From: Eutypella sp. D-1
Taxonomy: Eukaryota > Ascomycota > Sordariomycetes > Xylariales > Diatrypaceae
Length of the DNA: 64,000 nt
Direction: 5' to 3'
Assembly (NCBI GenBank): GCA_023313575.1
Contig: JAJTTP010000003.1
Location: forward strand, 930,001 to 994,000
In this document: positions 11,432-24,100 of the stretch, piece by piece
Layout of the letters: each line of letters starts with the position of its first letter
How positions within the stretch are numbered: the first letter of the stretch is position 1
The notes under the pieces: generated by a model
What the model saw: only the letters and a program-made list of their open reading frames with translations
Database searches by the model: none
Told to the model about the DNA's origin: nothing
Position numbers and translations under genes: made by a program

Positions 11432-12769
11432 ATGTCTTTTTCACCCTTCGCCTTCCTCTCCCCGCCGCCGGCGGACCTGTTCAAGTTCCCAGTGGTCCCG
11501 GAACCCCAGTCGATCCCGCCCTCTCCCAATTTCAACGCCCCCTTCACGATTCCGGACTGGCTCTTCACTGCGGCGTTAGAGACTAAAGTTCCTCTGACCA
11601 TTGCCGCTGTTTATGGCCTCTCTGCCAAGGCTCTAAACGCCTACAACAAGTCCACTGGAAAGAAGCCATGGGCTATCAGCAAGACAAGGGCTTTCAAGGC
11701 TTTCGTCATTCTGCATAACGTCTTCCTGGCTGTATACTCTGCCTGGACTTGGTGGGGTATGCTACACGCTCTGAAGAACACAATAGCTAGCCCCACTGGC
11801 CCCAATGGCTGGGCTGGTACAATCGACAGCTTCTGCAGAGTTCACGGAGCACCCGGCTTGGGAAACAGTGTGTACTTCAACGAGGCGCTTGGGAAGTGGG
11901 AGACGACGGCAGGCGAGCTTGTTCTTAACGCTGCGGGCGAGCCCAGCCGTGACGTACCCGGTCGGCTTTGGAACGAGGGCCTTGCTTTCTATGGCTGGAT
12001 CTTCTACATCAGCAAGTTCTACGAGGTCCTCGACACTCTCATTATTCTCGCCAAGGGAAAGCTGAGCTCTACCCTGCAGACCTACCACCATGCCGGTGCC
12101 ATGCTCGCCATGTGGGGCGGTATCCGCTTCATGGCTGCTCCTATCTGGATCTTTTGCTTTTTCAATTCTTTCATCCACGCCATCATGGTAAGAATCAATG
12201 CGCCAGATATGATACATGCCTAAGACCCAAGCTAACATGATGGATAGTACACCTACTACACCCTGACTGCCATGAACATCCGCGTACCCCAGGCTCTGAA
12301 GCGCTCCATCACCACCCTCCAGATTTCCCAGTTTCTGATTGGCGGTAGCGTTGCGACGCTGCACGCGTTCATCGGGTGGACGAACCCGGTCAAGGTGCAG
12401 AAGGCGGGATCCGGTGATTACGAGACTCAGTACCAGGGCGCCCACTGCATCACCACGAGTGGGATCATGTTCGCCACGTGGTTCAACATCATCTATCTCG
12501 CTCCGCTGACCTACCTCTTCGTCTCGTTCTTCGTCACCAGCTACCTGAAGCGCAGCAAGAAGGCTGAGCTGAGCGTCAAGGCTGGCCGCGGGAGGCGCCT
12601 GAGTAATGTCCAGATTGCCGAGAAGGCTGGCTGGGACGCCGCTAACGGCGTCAAGAAGGAGGTCTACGGCGAGAGCTTCAGCCCTATCTCTGAGAGTCCT
12701 ACCGACGGTTTCAGCGACGAGGAGCAGAAGAAGATGATGAACGACAAGACTAACGGTCATGCGAATTAA
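11432..12769 (+). CDS. ELO-family fatty acid elongase (3-ketoacyl-CoA synthase)
   Basis: A membrane condensing enzyme of the endoplasmic reticulum that adds two carbons from malonyl-CoA to long-chain acyl-CoA. Exon 1 is 11432-12187 and exon 2 12248-12769, with a 60-base intron (GTAAGA..TAG, GCTAAC branch), giving 425 residues. I chose the ATG at 11432 (MSFSPFAF) because the preceding in-frame residues lack character. Motifs in order: KFYEVLDTLIILAKGK, the histidine box LQTYHHAGAML with Gln216, His219 and His220, then NSFIHAIMYTYY across the splice and ISQFLIGG. Multiple hydrophobic segments are present, followed by a basic cytosolic tail (SYLKRSKK) and an unusually long hydrophilic C-terminus. 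The box is QxxHH rather than HxxHH, a variant associated with polyunsaturated-chain elongases; the real substrate is not known. Confidence 0.92.
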
Positions 12770-13738
12770 AACGGTGGCACCACCGTTGATTAGTTTTCAC
12801 GTGATTTCAATATCTTTTCTCACGGCGTTTCGGCGGGGTGTTGGTTCGGGTAATGGATCCGAAGAAAAACGGTTGCTTTGAAAGAAATGTTCGGACGTCG
12901 ACAGCACAACGTCGAGGAGTAGGCCAGATAGGTCATGATACACTTTTACAAACGATTTACACCAAGGCGGTATAGAAAGAGCGGCCTCCGTCTTCGCCGC
13001 CTCTTGGAATCTAGACGTCGCATATACAGGGGCAGCCATCGCTTGGCGAATAGGCCCATCATCACTCACGAAATTACGCATGCCAAGACCGTGGAAGACA
13101 GGATGGGTTATAAGAGCAGCAGGACAGAATAAGGGACAGGGAAAAAAGGGATCGGATAGGCAAGACAGTATCATCTGCTGGGATCGGGTCGGCGAATGAG
13201 CGCTCTTATCTGGTTGGGTGGAGTCGTCAACTGTACATATCACGGATACAATATGAGGCCATTATCTTACATGGCTCTCGTGAGCGGGGTGCGAAATGTA
13301 CATATCGGAAATCTACGCCGGGCTAAAAATGGCTGGTGTTAGAAGAAGCAAAATAAAAAAGGTCTTCTCAAGAATTCTTCGGTAGTCAAGTTCCAAAGGC
13401 TTTGCTCGGTCCACATATCACTTCTTTTTCCAACATCCATATAGTAGTTAGTATATGCGTACTCCAAACTGACATGAACTCCGTGTCTTTTGCCTGCTCC
13501 CATATGAGATTCTAAAGTCATGCTTTACAGCTCCACAGTGAATTTCGGGGGGGTTGGAAAACCGACCGGCTGGCTATATATGCTAGGCCCCAGGCCCGAA
13601 AGACGAACCGGCGGCGTTCTTGGCTCTAGTCATAGCTAAAGGTAGACAGTCGTCCCTGTGCTTAGTAATCTACCTGCCTACCTAGCAAGTATTGGTGAGG
13701 ATTGATGTACCTAAGAAGCCGAGCGGACGATTGGAGGC

Positions 13739-13759
13739 GGGGGGGGGGGGGGGGGGGGG
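13739..13759. repeat. Homopolymer of 21 G
   Basis: Twenty-one consecutive G on the plus strand. Such a tract could form a G-quadruplex and is prone to length change and sequencing error. Confidence 0.95.
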
Positions 13760-15959
13760 TGATGGTTCGAAGGGAGGATGCGGCGGCGTCTAGCTTGTAT
13801 CTGGCATCATCTTGGCTTTCAGGCAATCTAGAAGATATGTGCTGTGCTGTGCTATGTTTGTCGAACCGCCTGCCCGTCTGTCTATGTGCCCGCATATACC
13901 ACCCATGCCGTCCCGTCCCGCCCCATGCTCCATCTAGTGTAACGGGGATAGTGGGGCCGGAGCATCAACCTCACCTTACACTAGGTATTTTCTTCTGGGC
14001 TGAGCCTGCGTAACCAAGGTATACATACCCACATGTCCAGTCATTCCAGAAAACCAAGCGACCACTCGTCCACCAACCCACTCTATAGCAGCCGGCAGAT
14101 AGGATGAAGTAGGACGAGATAGGAGGGTCTCACCGAGGTGAATCAAGCGGGTGGGGTGCGGCTACTACGGCGTACGAATGATGTATCATGGAAACATGAT
14201 GTTTGTGTGCGGCGTGTGGTCCGTCTGTACTCCACAACCGTCCGCCAGTCCGTGAACGACCGAGCGCGCGAGCGCCTCCGTTCCCCTTCCACCCCACCTC
14301 CCTCTCTTTTTGTTCTTCTCGTCTACCCCGGCTGATCACGACAACATGTGCGTAGCGAGAAGCAGCGGCTTTGCCTTACCCTTTCTATTCCTTCCCTATC
14401 TGTGCGTTTTGTGGTAGTGATATTTGCCCCTCCCTCCCTCCCTAGCCACGCTACCACCTTTCTCTCTCGCTCACTTAAACCCGTGTAGGGATGTATATAC
14501 AATAAAAGAGGAAGCTACTTTCATAGCAGCTTACCTGTAGCGGAGAGCTCATTTTGTAGAGCGGCGCATAAAGTATAATTCTCGCTCCGGGGTTGCGCCT
14601 CCGGCATGTCGAAGTGGAGATGTGATGATTGATAGTGTAGGTAGGTAGCAGCGCACCGAGGGAGAGTAGGCTGGTTGCGGTACGTGCGGTATGGGATACA
14701 GCACCAGGCTCGAGGGGAGATCGTCAGATACCGAAATCGAAATCGCAGGATAGACTAGGAATATTTCGGCATGCGCTCGAAAGGCATATATATATATATA
14801 TAGCGGAGGTGCGTCTCTTCCCACCGCGTAGATGGACGTTCAACACAACACGTCGAGTCAAAGCGAAAGGAGGGGGGGGGGCGAGAGGGTGACAAAGACA
14901 GCCCAGCCAGGTCCCGCGAACCACCTACCAACTAATCGTCTTCCCATCCACTCCCTCGGCCAGCTACAGGACAGCGATGGCTCGAACCTGGTAGCTGACC
15001 TCGGTCTCGTGTGCACAGACAATTCTAACTGCCTACTCCAGGAACCAATTAGGTAAGTCCACCAGCCACGACGACGGGGGGCGGACGACGGATATAGAGA
15101 CAAGATCAGGTACTCTGTACATGTCGTCATTCCCATGTGCCTTATATATATATGTGCGTGTGTGTGCGTGTGTGTGCATCTGGGCTTCTCACGTCAAACG
15201 TCACGGGGTCTAACATCAGCGGAGAATGACTTGATATGTACCAGCCCATCACGACTCAAACTATGAGACTCGTTGTCAGTCGATCAACCTTGTCACGGCC
15301 ACGACCACAGCTATGCCACGTTTAGAAAAGGGGGTGGGGGTGGGGGTGGGTGTATGAGAGAGCCCGGTCAGGTAGTTGTCCATACGCATAATTTAGATAG
15401 AAACCAAGGCAAGGACCGCGGCTGGCTGGACTTACTTCTGCTTCTCCGGCGCGCCAGAAGAGATAAAAATAAATGTTAGGGGATATTCTAAGAGAGGGTA
15501 AGGTAAGGTATGATGGAGATGGTGGCCCGCTGGCCCCGATCCGTTACTTAGCTAGATAAACGTCTATCCATCTTTACATCGAGGTTAAAACCGGTAGGTA
15601 GCTCGGCTCATGGACACGAGATAGCTAGCTATATGACTGCCACACCTCTGTAGCCATCTATATAGAGATATATACACCGTCGATTCGAGAAGCCGAGGAA
15701 TCTAGGAGACGTAGCGACTGCAAGGGGATGATATGATATGTGGACACGAGAAGAGATGAACTCCCCTTCCTTCCCCGTCAGAGCGGGAGCGGGAGACAAG
15801 AACGACGAAACGTGGCCTTCCCCCCCGGCACCCACCCCGTTCTCTGTCTCGCGATACCGCATGATATACGACCGGAGTATTGAACACGCCGGCATACACG
15901 CATACACACATAAAAGAACACACAGCACACAATTTAGAAATGCAGGAATTGCTCGCGAA

Positions 15960-15983
15960 ATTGCCCGCTCGAGAGCGGGCAAT
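15960..15983. repeat. Perfect 11-bp inverted repeat with 2-base centre
   Basis: ATTGCCCGCTC, then GA, then GAGCGGGCAAT. The arms match perfectly and are GC-rich, so an RNA hairpin or cruciform is possible. It is not followed by a U run and lies far from both gene ends. Confidence 0.9.
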
Positions 15984-17034
15984 GTGTCATTATATTATGT
16001 AGGCGGGAGGATCAGGCGGTACGGGCCCGATTTTGGTTCTCCTCTCTCGTAAAAGCCCCTAAGGCTGTACTGTAGTGCAGTGTCCTGTCTAGCTTGCTTA
16101 AAACGCAGCCAGCATATGAGAAATCCCCCTGCCCTTAGATGGCAGCATCCAGGTCTCAAAAAGCACAATATGGAAACTGATAACGCCATCGCTCGGTTCC
16201 TCCTCTTCCCTGTTTCCTCTCTCTTTGAGGGTCCGCGCCGGTAGACCGGGCAGACCCTCTGGTATCAACCGCTAATCCGTCCAAACCGCCCCCCCCCCCC
16301 CATTCAGTTCAACGCCGTTTCCAGGGCCAGTGCTGCAGCCTTCGGAAGGAGGATATCCGAAGGGCTGGGTGCACGCAAAGGCCCAATGCAAAATAAACGC
16401 AAAATGCAAATCAGATTGTCCTGGTCTCATACCATGCGGGTCTATCGATCGAGTTGAACCGGAGACATGAAAGAGATCTTTGAAAGAAAAGAGAAGTAAC
16501 AAAAGACATCGCGAGTCGGCCGCAACCCGCGTCGTTGAAAATCCTCCTGGGTATTCTCGCCAATGATCTTCTATCCGGCCAATAGTACGTTCCCGTCCGT
16601 ACCTCAAAAGTCTATATGACTTTTCCCTCAAACTCCGTAAGGAAGAAAAAAAAACAGATCGCCTCCGAACCGAAATGGGAAATTGGGTATCTTAATAGGA
16701 AGCGTAAACAAATATGATGTTGTTGCTAGCTATGCCAGTCAGGTGGCATAGAGCAACAGTAATAAAAAGTCGTGAAAGATTAGGCCGCGAATAAAGAGCG
16801 GTTGAAACGATAGGCCTCGCCATCATTCTAGTTGTAGCCAGGGTAAACATGAGTTGAAATGGCCATTTTGGAAATATCCGTCGTCGTCACTTCGTGAAAT
16901 GGTTGACAAAGGTGCCTCGGAACTGTGAGCGGTATATGCATCTTGGTTGAAGGTGGTTACGTAGATCGAAGAGATCCGGTGTCGAAAGGAACTCGAGTGT
17001 ATTCGTTCGTGCGTCAAGTGATGAGAGCACAGAG

Positions 17035-18110
17035 TTAAAATGTGCTCCAGTTCCAGTCCCGGGGCACGCTCATCGCCACGTCGGATGGACCCTTGTGAGC
17101 CCCCTTGACCGCGGTCGGCGTGGAAGCGACTGGGCTGACGGGTGCGGTGTGCGGACCATTGACCACAGACGAGTTGTCGCTGGAAGCCTGACTGTTGGTA
17201 CGGCTACGCCACGCCTTGAAAGACGAAAAGCAATGGGCGCATGCACGGCTTGGCATGCCCTTGGGGTTATAGTTGGCATCCTGGTCGAGTGGGACGTCGT
17301 AAGCGGAGTGCATATCACAGAAGATATTGCCACATTTGCGGCAATGATGTCGGCGCGTGAAGTAGTTGAAGCGGCGCATGCACGCGGGCTCGTCGCAGAT
17401 GGTGGCCTCGGGATCCGCCTAGATTTTTGAACAAGTCAGTTTCAACTCCGGAATGGACGGACAAAGATTGGCATTTTTTGAACAGTCTAGAAACATACCT
17501 TCCAATGTTCTCGAGTAGGTTGGGCGGTAGGCTTGGGGAACAAGTCGAGGTTCCACTGCACTGCATCGTCATCGTCGTCGTCATCAAGACATTTGCCACT
17601 ATCAACGGTCGAACGGCGGGTTATGCGCCCGAACAAGTTCCATGCGCTTAGGGTCAGGGCACTCTGATTTGATTGCAGAGAGCTTCGGTCGGCGTCTTCG
17701 GGTTTGTTAGCAGTGGCTGGCTTGGCGGCATACAGGTTGGGCCTCAGAACTGCAGGCATATAAATGGGTTGGCGGCGAGGAAGGTTATCATGGGACATGG
17801 AGGATGATGTGGTGGTAGGAGAGACATCATCCGAAGTGCTCAAAGGCGAGATCTGTTGGTGTTGTTGTTGTAGTTGTAGTTGTTGTTGCTGTTGTTGTTG
17901 GTAGATGGATTGAGGCGAGTGAGATTCGGACTGGGATCGGTAATGCGAATGTGGCTGGTGATGAGGATGAGGATGAGGTTTAGTATAAGGCTGATCAGGA
18001 GACTGAACCCGAGGTGGTTGGTAGTCGTATTGGTGATATTGAGGAGAGTAAAACCGCGGTTGCGGTTGGTCGAATACCCGCGGCATAATGAACTGAGTTG
18101 TCATTGCCAT
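17035..18110 (-). CDS. FYVE zinc finger protein, glutamine-rich N-terminus
   Basis: Two exons, 18110-17499 and 17418-17035, joined in phase across an 80-base intron (GTATGT..CTAG), giving 331 residues. The N-terminal 200 residues are low complexity: Pro/Tyr/His-rich, then a Gln tract, then Ser/Thr-rich and a run of seven Asp. The FYVE domain begins at the splice junction: HWKADPEATIC supplies the WxxD element, FTRRHHCRKCG is the basic phosphatidylinositol 3-phosphate binding motif, and the following cysteines (CDMHS, RACAHC) complete two zinc sites. The domain predicts recruitment to endosomal or vacuolar membranes. No partner domain is visible after it; the C-terminus is Ser/Thr-rich. The exact orthologue was not recognised. 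Confidence 0.88.
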
Positions 18111-21100
18111 ATTTTCTTTCTATTTTCCACCTTTGTGTGTAAGTCGTCCTCTCGTCACTCGTCACTCGTCAATCTTGAATCATTAATCGTGTACGACGAG
18201 TGTACAAGGGGGGTTGCGGATATTATTATGAGAAGTCGCGTGGCTTTTTGTTCTCGTGTATGTTGTGTTGTATGTATGCTGTATGTGTGTACACACGTAT
18301 ACGTACACGTGGGTATAGACGTGTGTTTAAAAATAAAAATTGAGGGAAGATAAAAAGAATAAGAAGAGGGCGGTGAAGGTGAAGTAGATGGTAGATATAC
18401 AAGATACAGGCCTCGCGCGACTTCCAATGCGACCGGTTGCCGGTTTCCCAAGTAATACCTAGGTAATGGTCTCACTGATAAGGAGGTGAACCCTAGAGTG
18501 AATCCTAGGATGGTGGTAATGGTTGGTGGTGTGGTGGTGTGGTAAGGTGGTGGTGGTGGTCTGTCTGTATTGTCTTAACTTGCCGACGATTGTACAGTAA
18601 GACGGTAAGACGGTGAGACAGTAAGACAGATTACCTCAGTGAGGCGTAAGGTAAAGATAATGGAATCTGAAATCGGATTGGATCGAGTTCGGGTTCGGGT
18701 TCGTGGTCCGGGATATTATTGCTGTTTTGTTTACTGACAGTTGACAGTTGAAGCGCAGTTGAGAAGTTGGCGATGGAGAATCGATGAAAATGAATTTACG
18801 CCACAATAAAAGATGGATGCGTTTCCAAGGGTTTTCTGGAAGGTTGCAGACCGATGAAGATGATGAAGAAGAAGATGAAGATAAAAACTTCCCCCGATGA
18901 ACTGCTAGGGGCCAATTAGTACCTACGTATTTACCTAGGTTAAGGTTTGTAGGTACTTTAGGCAGGTATGTAGGATAGGATGTTATCGAACGGGCCAAGT
19001 TGGTCGTATGGGTTCAATGCGTAATGCGAGTGTTTAATGTTAACGTTGTTTTATGTGTTTGACACTCCGTTCGTAATGTAATCAATGATTACTTAGGTAG
19101 GTAGGTATGTATAGAATTATGGATGAGACTTTTGAGAGTTGGGAGGGGAGGGGTGGTTTAAGTCGGTTTAATCCAGTGTTCAATGTCGCTTTCCTTTAAG
19201 TTATATGATACTTGGTATGAATACATACATATGCACCACCTAAGATGTAGGTATGGATATAAGATATGGATATACTCTTTACTATTTCTCTAGTTGTCCT
19301 AGGTAGGTACATGGGTATATATGTAGTAGTAGGTATTTCATTAACCTCAAGGTTTATATACTAGGTACTCTGAACCTTTAAGTTGGTAAGTTCGGATTGT
19401 CTAACCTACAGATATGGGGAACCATGGAAGTTGCAGTAGTGGTAAGTGGCAGTGAGGTTGTGTACCAGTTACATGAATTTATAAAATGGGTCCATAGTTT
19501 GTACTTGGCGGGTCGGTGTGGATATCATCGGAAATCCAGTGGCGACGATTGGTATACTACTAGTAAACTGGAGCAGGATCCTCCTAGATACCTAAACGGA
19601 TTATGGATTACCTACCTAGGATATTTGGGTATGGGTATTATGTACATACAGGCCTTGACAGAGAGACTTCTCGGTTCTCGCTCCCAGTCCATCCATTATC
19701 CAATCTTAATGTATGTATATTTCATACTTAATAAGTAAGGTTAGAGCCCTGGAGGTAAGTACGTCGTGGTGCCGCTGAATAAAGTCAGCGACAACTTCTC
19801 GAAAGTGTAAACCTAAAACCTTAAAAAAAAAATTGCTTACTTGTGGTACGTACCGTATCTACTTGGTCAGTATTGATGCAGCGTAGCGCCTTAGAGCAGC
19901 CGAGTAGGTGTAGTCCCATACCTTCTAAGTGGTTACCTCGGGTCTGTCTAATTTAGAACGCTTAGATAAGGTATCCGACACCCGTCCCTGACAATAATAG
20001 CGCCGGTTAACAAGACGGCTCGAGCTTCTTTGGTGTGGCTTCTAAAGCTATTATTAAGTTAGAGAATGAATCAATCAATCAATCCCTTATCATTCATTCC
20101 CATCCTGAAGTTCTACATACGTCTACATCAGAGACACCCGGCCTAAAATTCACTCGCACCGCAGATTCTACACTGCATGAGGAGGAGGAGGAGGAGGAGG
20201 ACCGGGTGCGAGATGCTCGATCCTGCGAAGGAGGGTGTGACGGGAAGCATGGAAGAATGAAATGTCTATGAGAGAGAGCTGCATGGGTAACTAAACGTAC
20301 CTACACACTAACGATCATTTCCTTTAGGTAACGTATTTCCCGGAGACACGAAATTCGGGTGGCCGACCGGAGACTAGGAGGGAGGCCTGGGGGACCAGGG
20401 GACCTGACAACCTGGGGGCTTGGGAGTCTGGGAGCCGCCTGTACCCTGGCTCACCTAGGGTATTCTGGGCATCCGTCCATGTGGTCTACATATTGTTGCT
20501 ACAGTGTACAGCATACTGTCTGGTAGTGCTACATTTCTAGGTGCTTTTTCTACGTATCGTTTCTAGGTTTAAAGGCTTGGCATACAAATACGGGCAGGGT
20601 TCGACCAGGACCCCTTATTACAAGTAAACCATCTTCCGAGATGACTTCAAGGTTAGAAGCAGTTGTGTGGATGAGAAGTAAATCAAGTATATATATGATT
20701 TCGCATATACAAGCGAGACAACCAAGCACCTAACCAAATAATTATTTAGGTAGGTAGGCATATAGCGAGCACGAAAACAACCAAACCCTCTATGATCGTC
20801 TTGGGCGATGATATTACTATGTCCGAAAGTTCAGCGACCCACGACATCATCTCCGATATATGTATGTATGTAGATCAGTAGATCTAGACGCCCAGGCGCC
20901 AACAAATCCGTAAAAGGGGAACCAAAGCCGACCGAACAAGCTTAGGGCCTTTTGCTTGGGTTAGTTTAGCGACGTTACGCGACTCGGGCAGTCGGGAATC
21001 GTCCTTGCGTTTCTTGTCAAACCGAAGCAAAACCCACCCCCACCAAATCATATTCTACGTACAGTGCAAGTGCTTGTACGGAGAGTTCATTCTCTACTGT

Positions 21101-24100
21101 ACCACACACTCTCTGTCTATACGGAGTATATGGGGCGCCAGTATGAGACTATCGTGAGTGAGTGTATTAAGTGTATCAGGGTTATCCGACCAGATCAGTA
21201 TAGTATCCTAAGGATGTAGTACGATATGTATGTGCTATACGTATATGGTAGTACTACTACGCATCTGGTTGGGCATTATCCGTCCACACTTTCAGCCCAC
21301 TCAAACTCATCCCGGCAAATATCTTCTAATGCGCCTCTCCATGCAGTACATATCCTACTTACCTCCCTAACCTACCTAGTCGTGCTTAGTATGTGCAGTA
21401 ACAGCATCCAGACATCGAGGGCAGATCTTCTTCCTGAATAGCAACCGAAAAAAAGCGATCGTGGTCGAGACCCGATTGCCGGACTGATTTACCCCTCCAA
21501 GAAAAGCATTGGCAGAATTTTTGTGGCTGGCAACGGCTCATCTTGGTATATAATATCTATCTAGATCTAAACACGTTACGTATGTCATTTATGTAGTCCC
21601 GCTACTGCCACTGGCTGTCAGACTATGGCCCTTGAGTCAGTGGCCTGGTGTCTGGATTTCCGCACACCTGGTGGCCGAGTCAAACCATCGTGCGGCCGAG
21701 TCGACCATCGTGACCTGTGTCGGCGGGGGGGCGGACATACAAGCCGAAAGGAAAAGGGAGAGGGGGGGAAACCCGAAACACCAAAATTCAAATGCGGGCT
21801 TTGTTGCCGACCCCGGCTTGCAATCCATACCTGTCCTTCTTTTTTTTTTCACCCCTCACTGACTTGACTAAATCGATGCATGCCAACCATCATGCACACC
21901 AGCTGGTGCATACACACTTATGTACGCACTTGCATATACTGCTCGCTGCGCCTGGCTTTCCTTACCTAGTCTTGCTAGCAGGGTCATATAACATGTCCCG
22001 TTTGACTCAATTGCTTCATGCGTCGTTGACCAAGGAACTGCATAGAAATGAACAACCATGCATCTGCGTGTTGACAATCCTCCAAGATCTTTTTTTTTCT
22101 TAATTTTAAAAAAAAAAAATTTACCAGGAGACGGCAGCCGCATATATCCCGCAGCACTTCAAATCATCCACCAACATCACAATCGTGGGCACAAGAAATG
22201 GGCCAATAAGACCTATGACTTTTTCTTCGTCGCGAGAGGTTCAACTAGTCCATTTCTTGTGTTCCACCAAACGACCTGCCCACTCAAAGGCCACATGCGA
22301 CCTTTGATTGCTTGGGTCCCATCCTCTAAACCTACATAAAGCCAATGTAATGATCTCCAGGCGCGGGATGTTCTGCGATACATAACACATACGCATATGT
22401 ATGGATTGTCGTAGTTACTTAGCCGAGCACAGTCCAGGCCGCACGGGCTTGCGATGACCTGCATGGCCTGCATCATCGTCATCTCTTGACCTAGGTATTC
22501 ATTCTGATCATGATCAATATTTCATAAGTATCAGTTGTTCGCTGCTTGCCAGCCAGCCAGCCAGCCCCGCTATCGATCCGCCAAAGCACACTTTCCGTCA
22601 TAGCCTCCTACTGTATTCTGATCTGATCTGATCTTGTCGCATACCTATTTTCCACTTCTTCCTCTTTCTTCTTCGGGATCGCCTAGTGGCACAAACAACT
22701 ACGTAAACCACCAACCAACGCTGCGGTGATCGCGATGACATCTTCAGATGCTAGGGCGGTCTACTTAGTATGTAGAGGGGTGTTCATTCCAAGGGTTCGT
22801 TTCAAGGTCCCTCCTTGAACGACAGGTGGTATATACAAAATACTTACGTTAATGGGAAGAACTACTACTACACGTTACTACTGGCTTATCTTGGCAGAGC
22901 GCACAAAAAACCGGACGGGTCTCAAACCTACCCGTACTGCGTATTAACAGTTTTAAAAATTGATAATAATTTGAATAACGCAAATAGCGTAAATTTAGTT
23001 GGATAAATAAATTCTATAATTATTTGTTTTTATACCTATTAGGTTTTAAGGTTATTATATATATTTGGTCGGTTGTTAGGTATGTAGTGAAAAGCTGGTG
23101 TTGGATGAACCATTTTGAGACCCGTCCGGTTTTTTATGCGCTCTGCCAGCTTATTAGTGCCATTACACAGCGACGAACCCAATCACCCCGTCGCTTTTTT
23201 GCAGATTCTCTTGGCGGATGCGGCCCCGTTGGAACCCCCGGCACGCCGACTTAGGGGCCGGCCTTTGCTATACTCTAGCACTCTAGTAGCAATCTAGGCC
23301 CAGTAGTACTGCCGAAGGTGAGCTGAGTGGCCACCTTCACTTCTTCTCTGGAATCTGTCGGGTAAGTTGTCCGCAATCATAGGACTGTACGGTTCCATAT
23401 ATTCGATATCCCAACTGCCATCACCGTCATCATCGTCATCGCCATGTCATCGTCAAGCCGACACATCTACATACTTGGCTGTATAACATAATATCTATTT
23501 CCTAAAAACCTGGAGAGTCCCGCTCTCCCCAGACCACTCCACCACCTTTTACCTAAGGATATGACAAGTTGCCTAAATAGGAAATGCAGAATGTAAGCCC
23601 GCCCTACATAGATCTGTTGCAGATGGTGGACATATATCCAACACAGTGTAAAAAGTTACGAGGTATATAATTACGGGCAGAGGCAATGGGAGGGGCAACC
23701 GAAGGGTAAGAGAAAGGACCTGACAGCTGCGGGTTTATCTTCGGACGGATTCTGATTGGCGGGCCTGGCCACCAATGATGACCTCGGGAGAGACAACTTC
23801 TCGTACATAGTAGGCCCGCAGGCCCGGTCGTACAGTATAATGGCGCGCAGAGAGAGGGCAGAAGAGAGGTTGAGAGGGTCCGTCTGGGGGTTGTGAGAGT
23901 GGGGGCGTAGGGGAGACAAAGAAGCTTGGCTTATCAGGGATTCCCAAGATCCTCTTGGTCTGACCGCCGGTTACGGGCTCAGCTTGGCTTTCTGCATGAG
24001 CGGCGCCATTGGGTGGCTGTCCCCCTGTCTCTCTGTTCACGGGTCTTTCTGTCCACTCTCTGTCTGTGTCATGCAAGTACCGATACTTGTTACTGCGAGG

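Larger units (their letters stand above)
12770..17034. other. Intergenic between convergent genes, rich in simple repeats
   Basis: 4.3 kb between the 3' ends of the elongase and the FYVE gene. It contains a 21-base G run at 13739-13759, a TA repeat near 14786-14801, GT-rich repeats near 15150-15180, a perfect inverted repeat at 15960-15983 and a 13-base C run at 16289-16301. Many short frames occur but none has coding features. Confidence 0.45.

Noticed and set aside
11762..12760. 332-residue open frame antisense to the elongase
   Set aside because: It mirrors the GC-rich codon pattern of the real gene, crosses its intron and has no domain.
12797..13243. 148-residue minus-strand frame after the elongase
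   Set aside because: It has no domain, no good codon pattern and overlaps the expected elongase 3' untranslated region.
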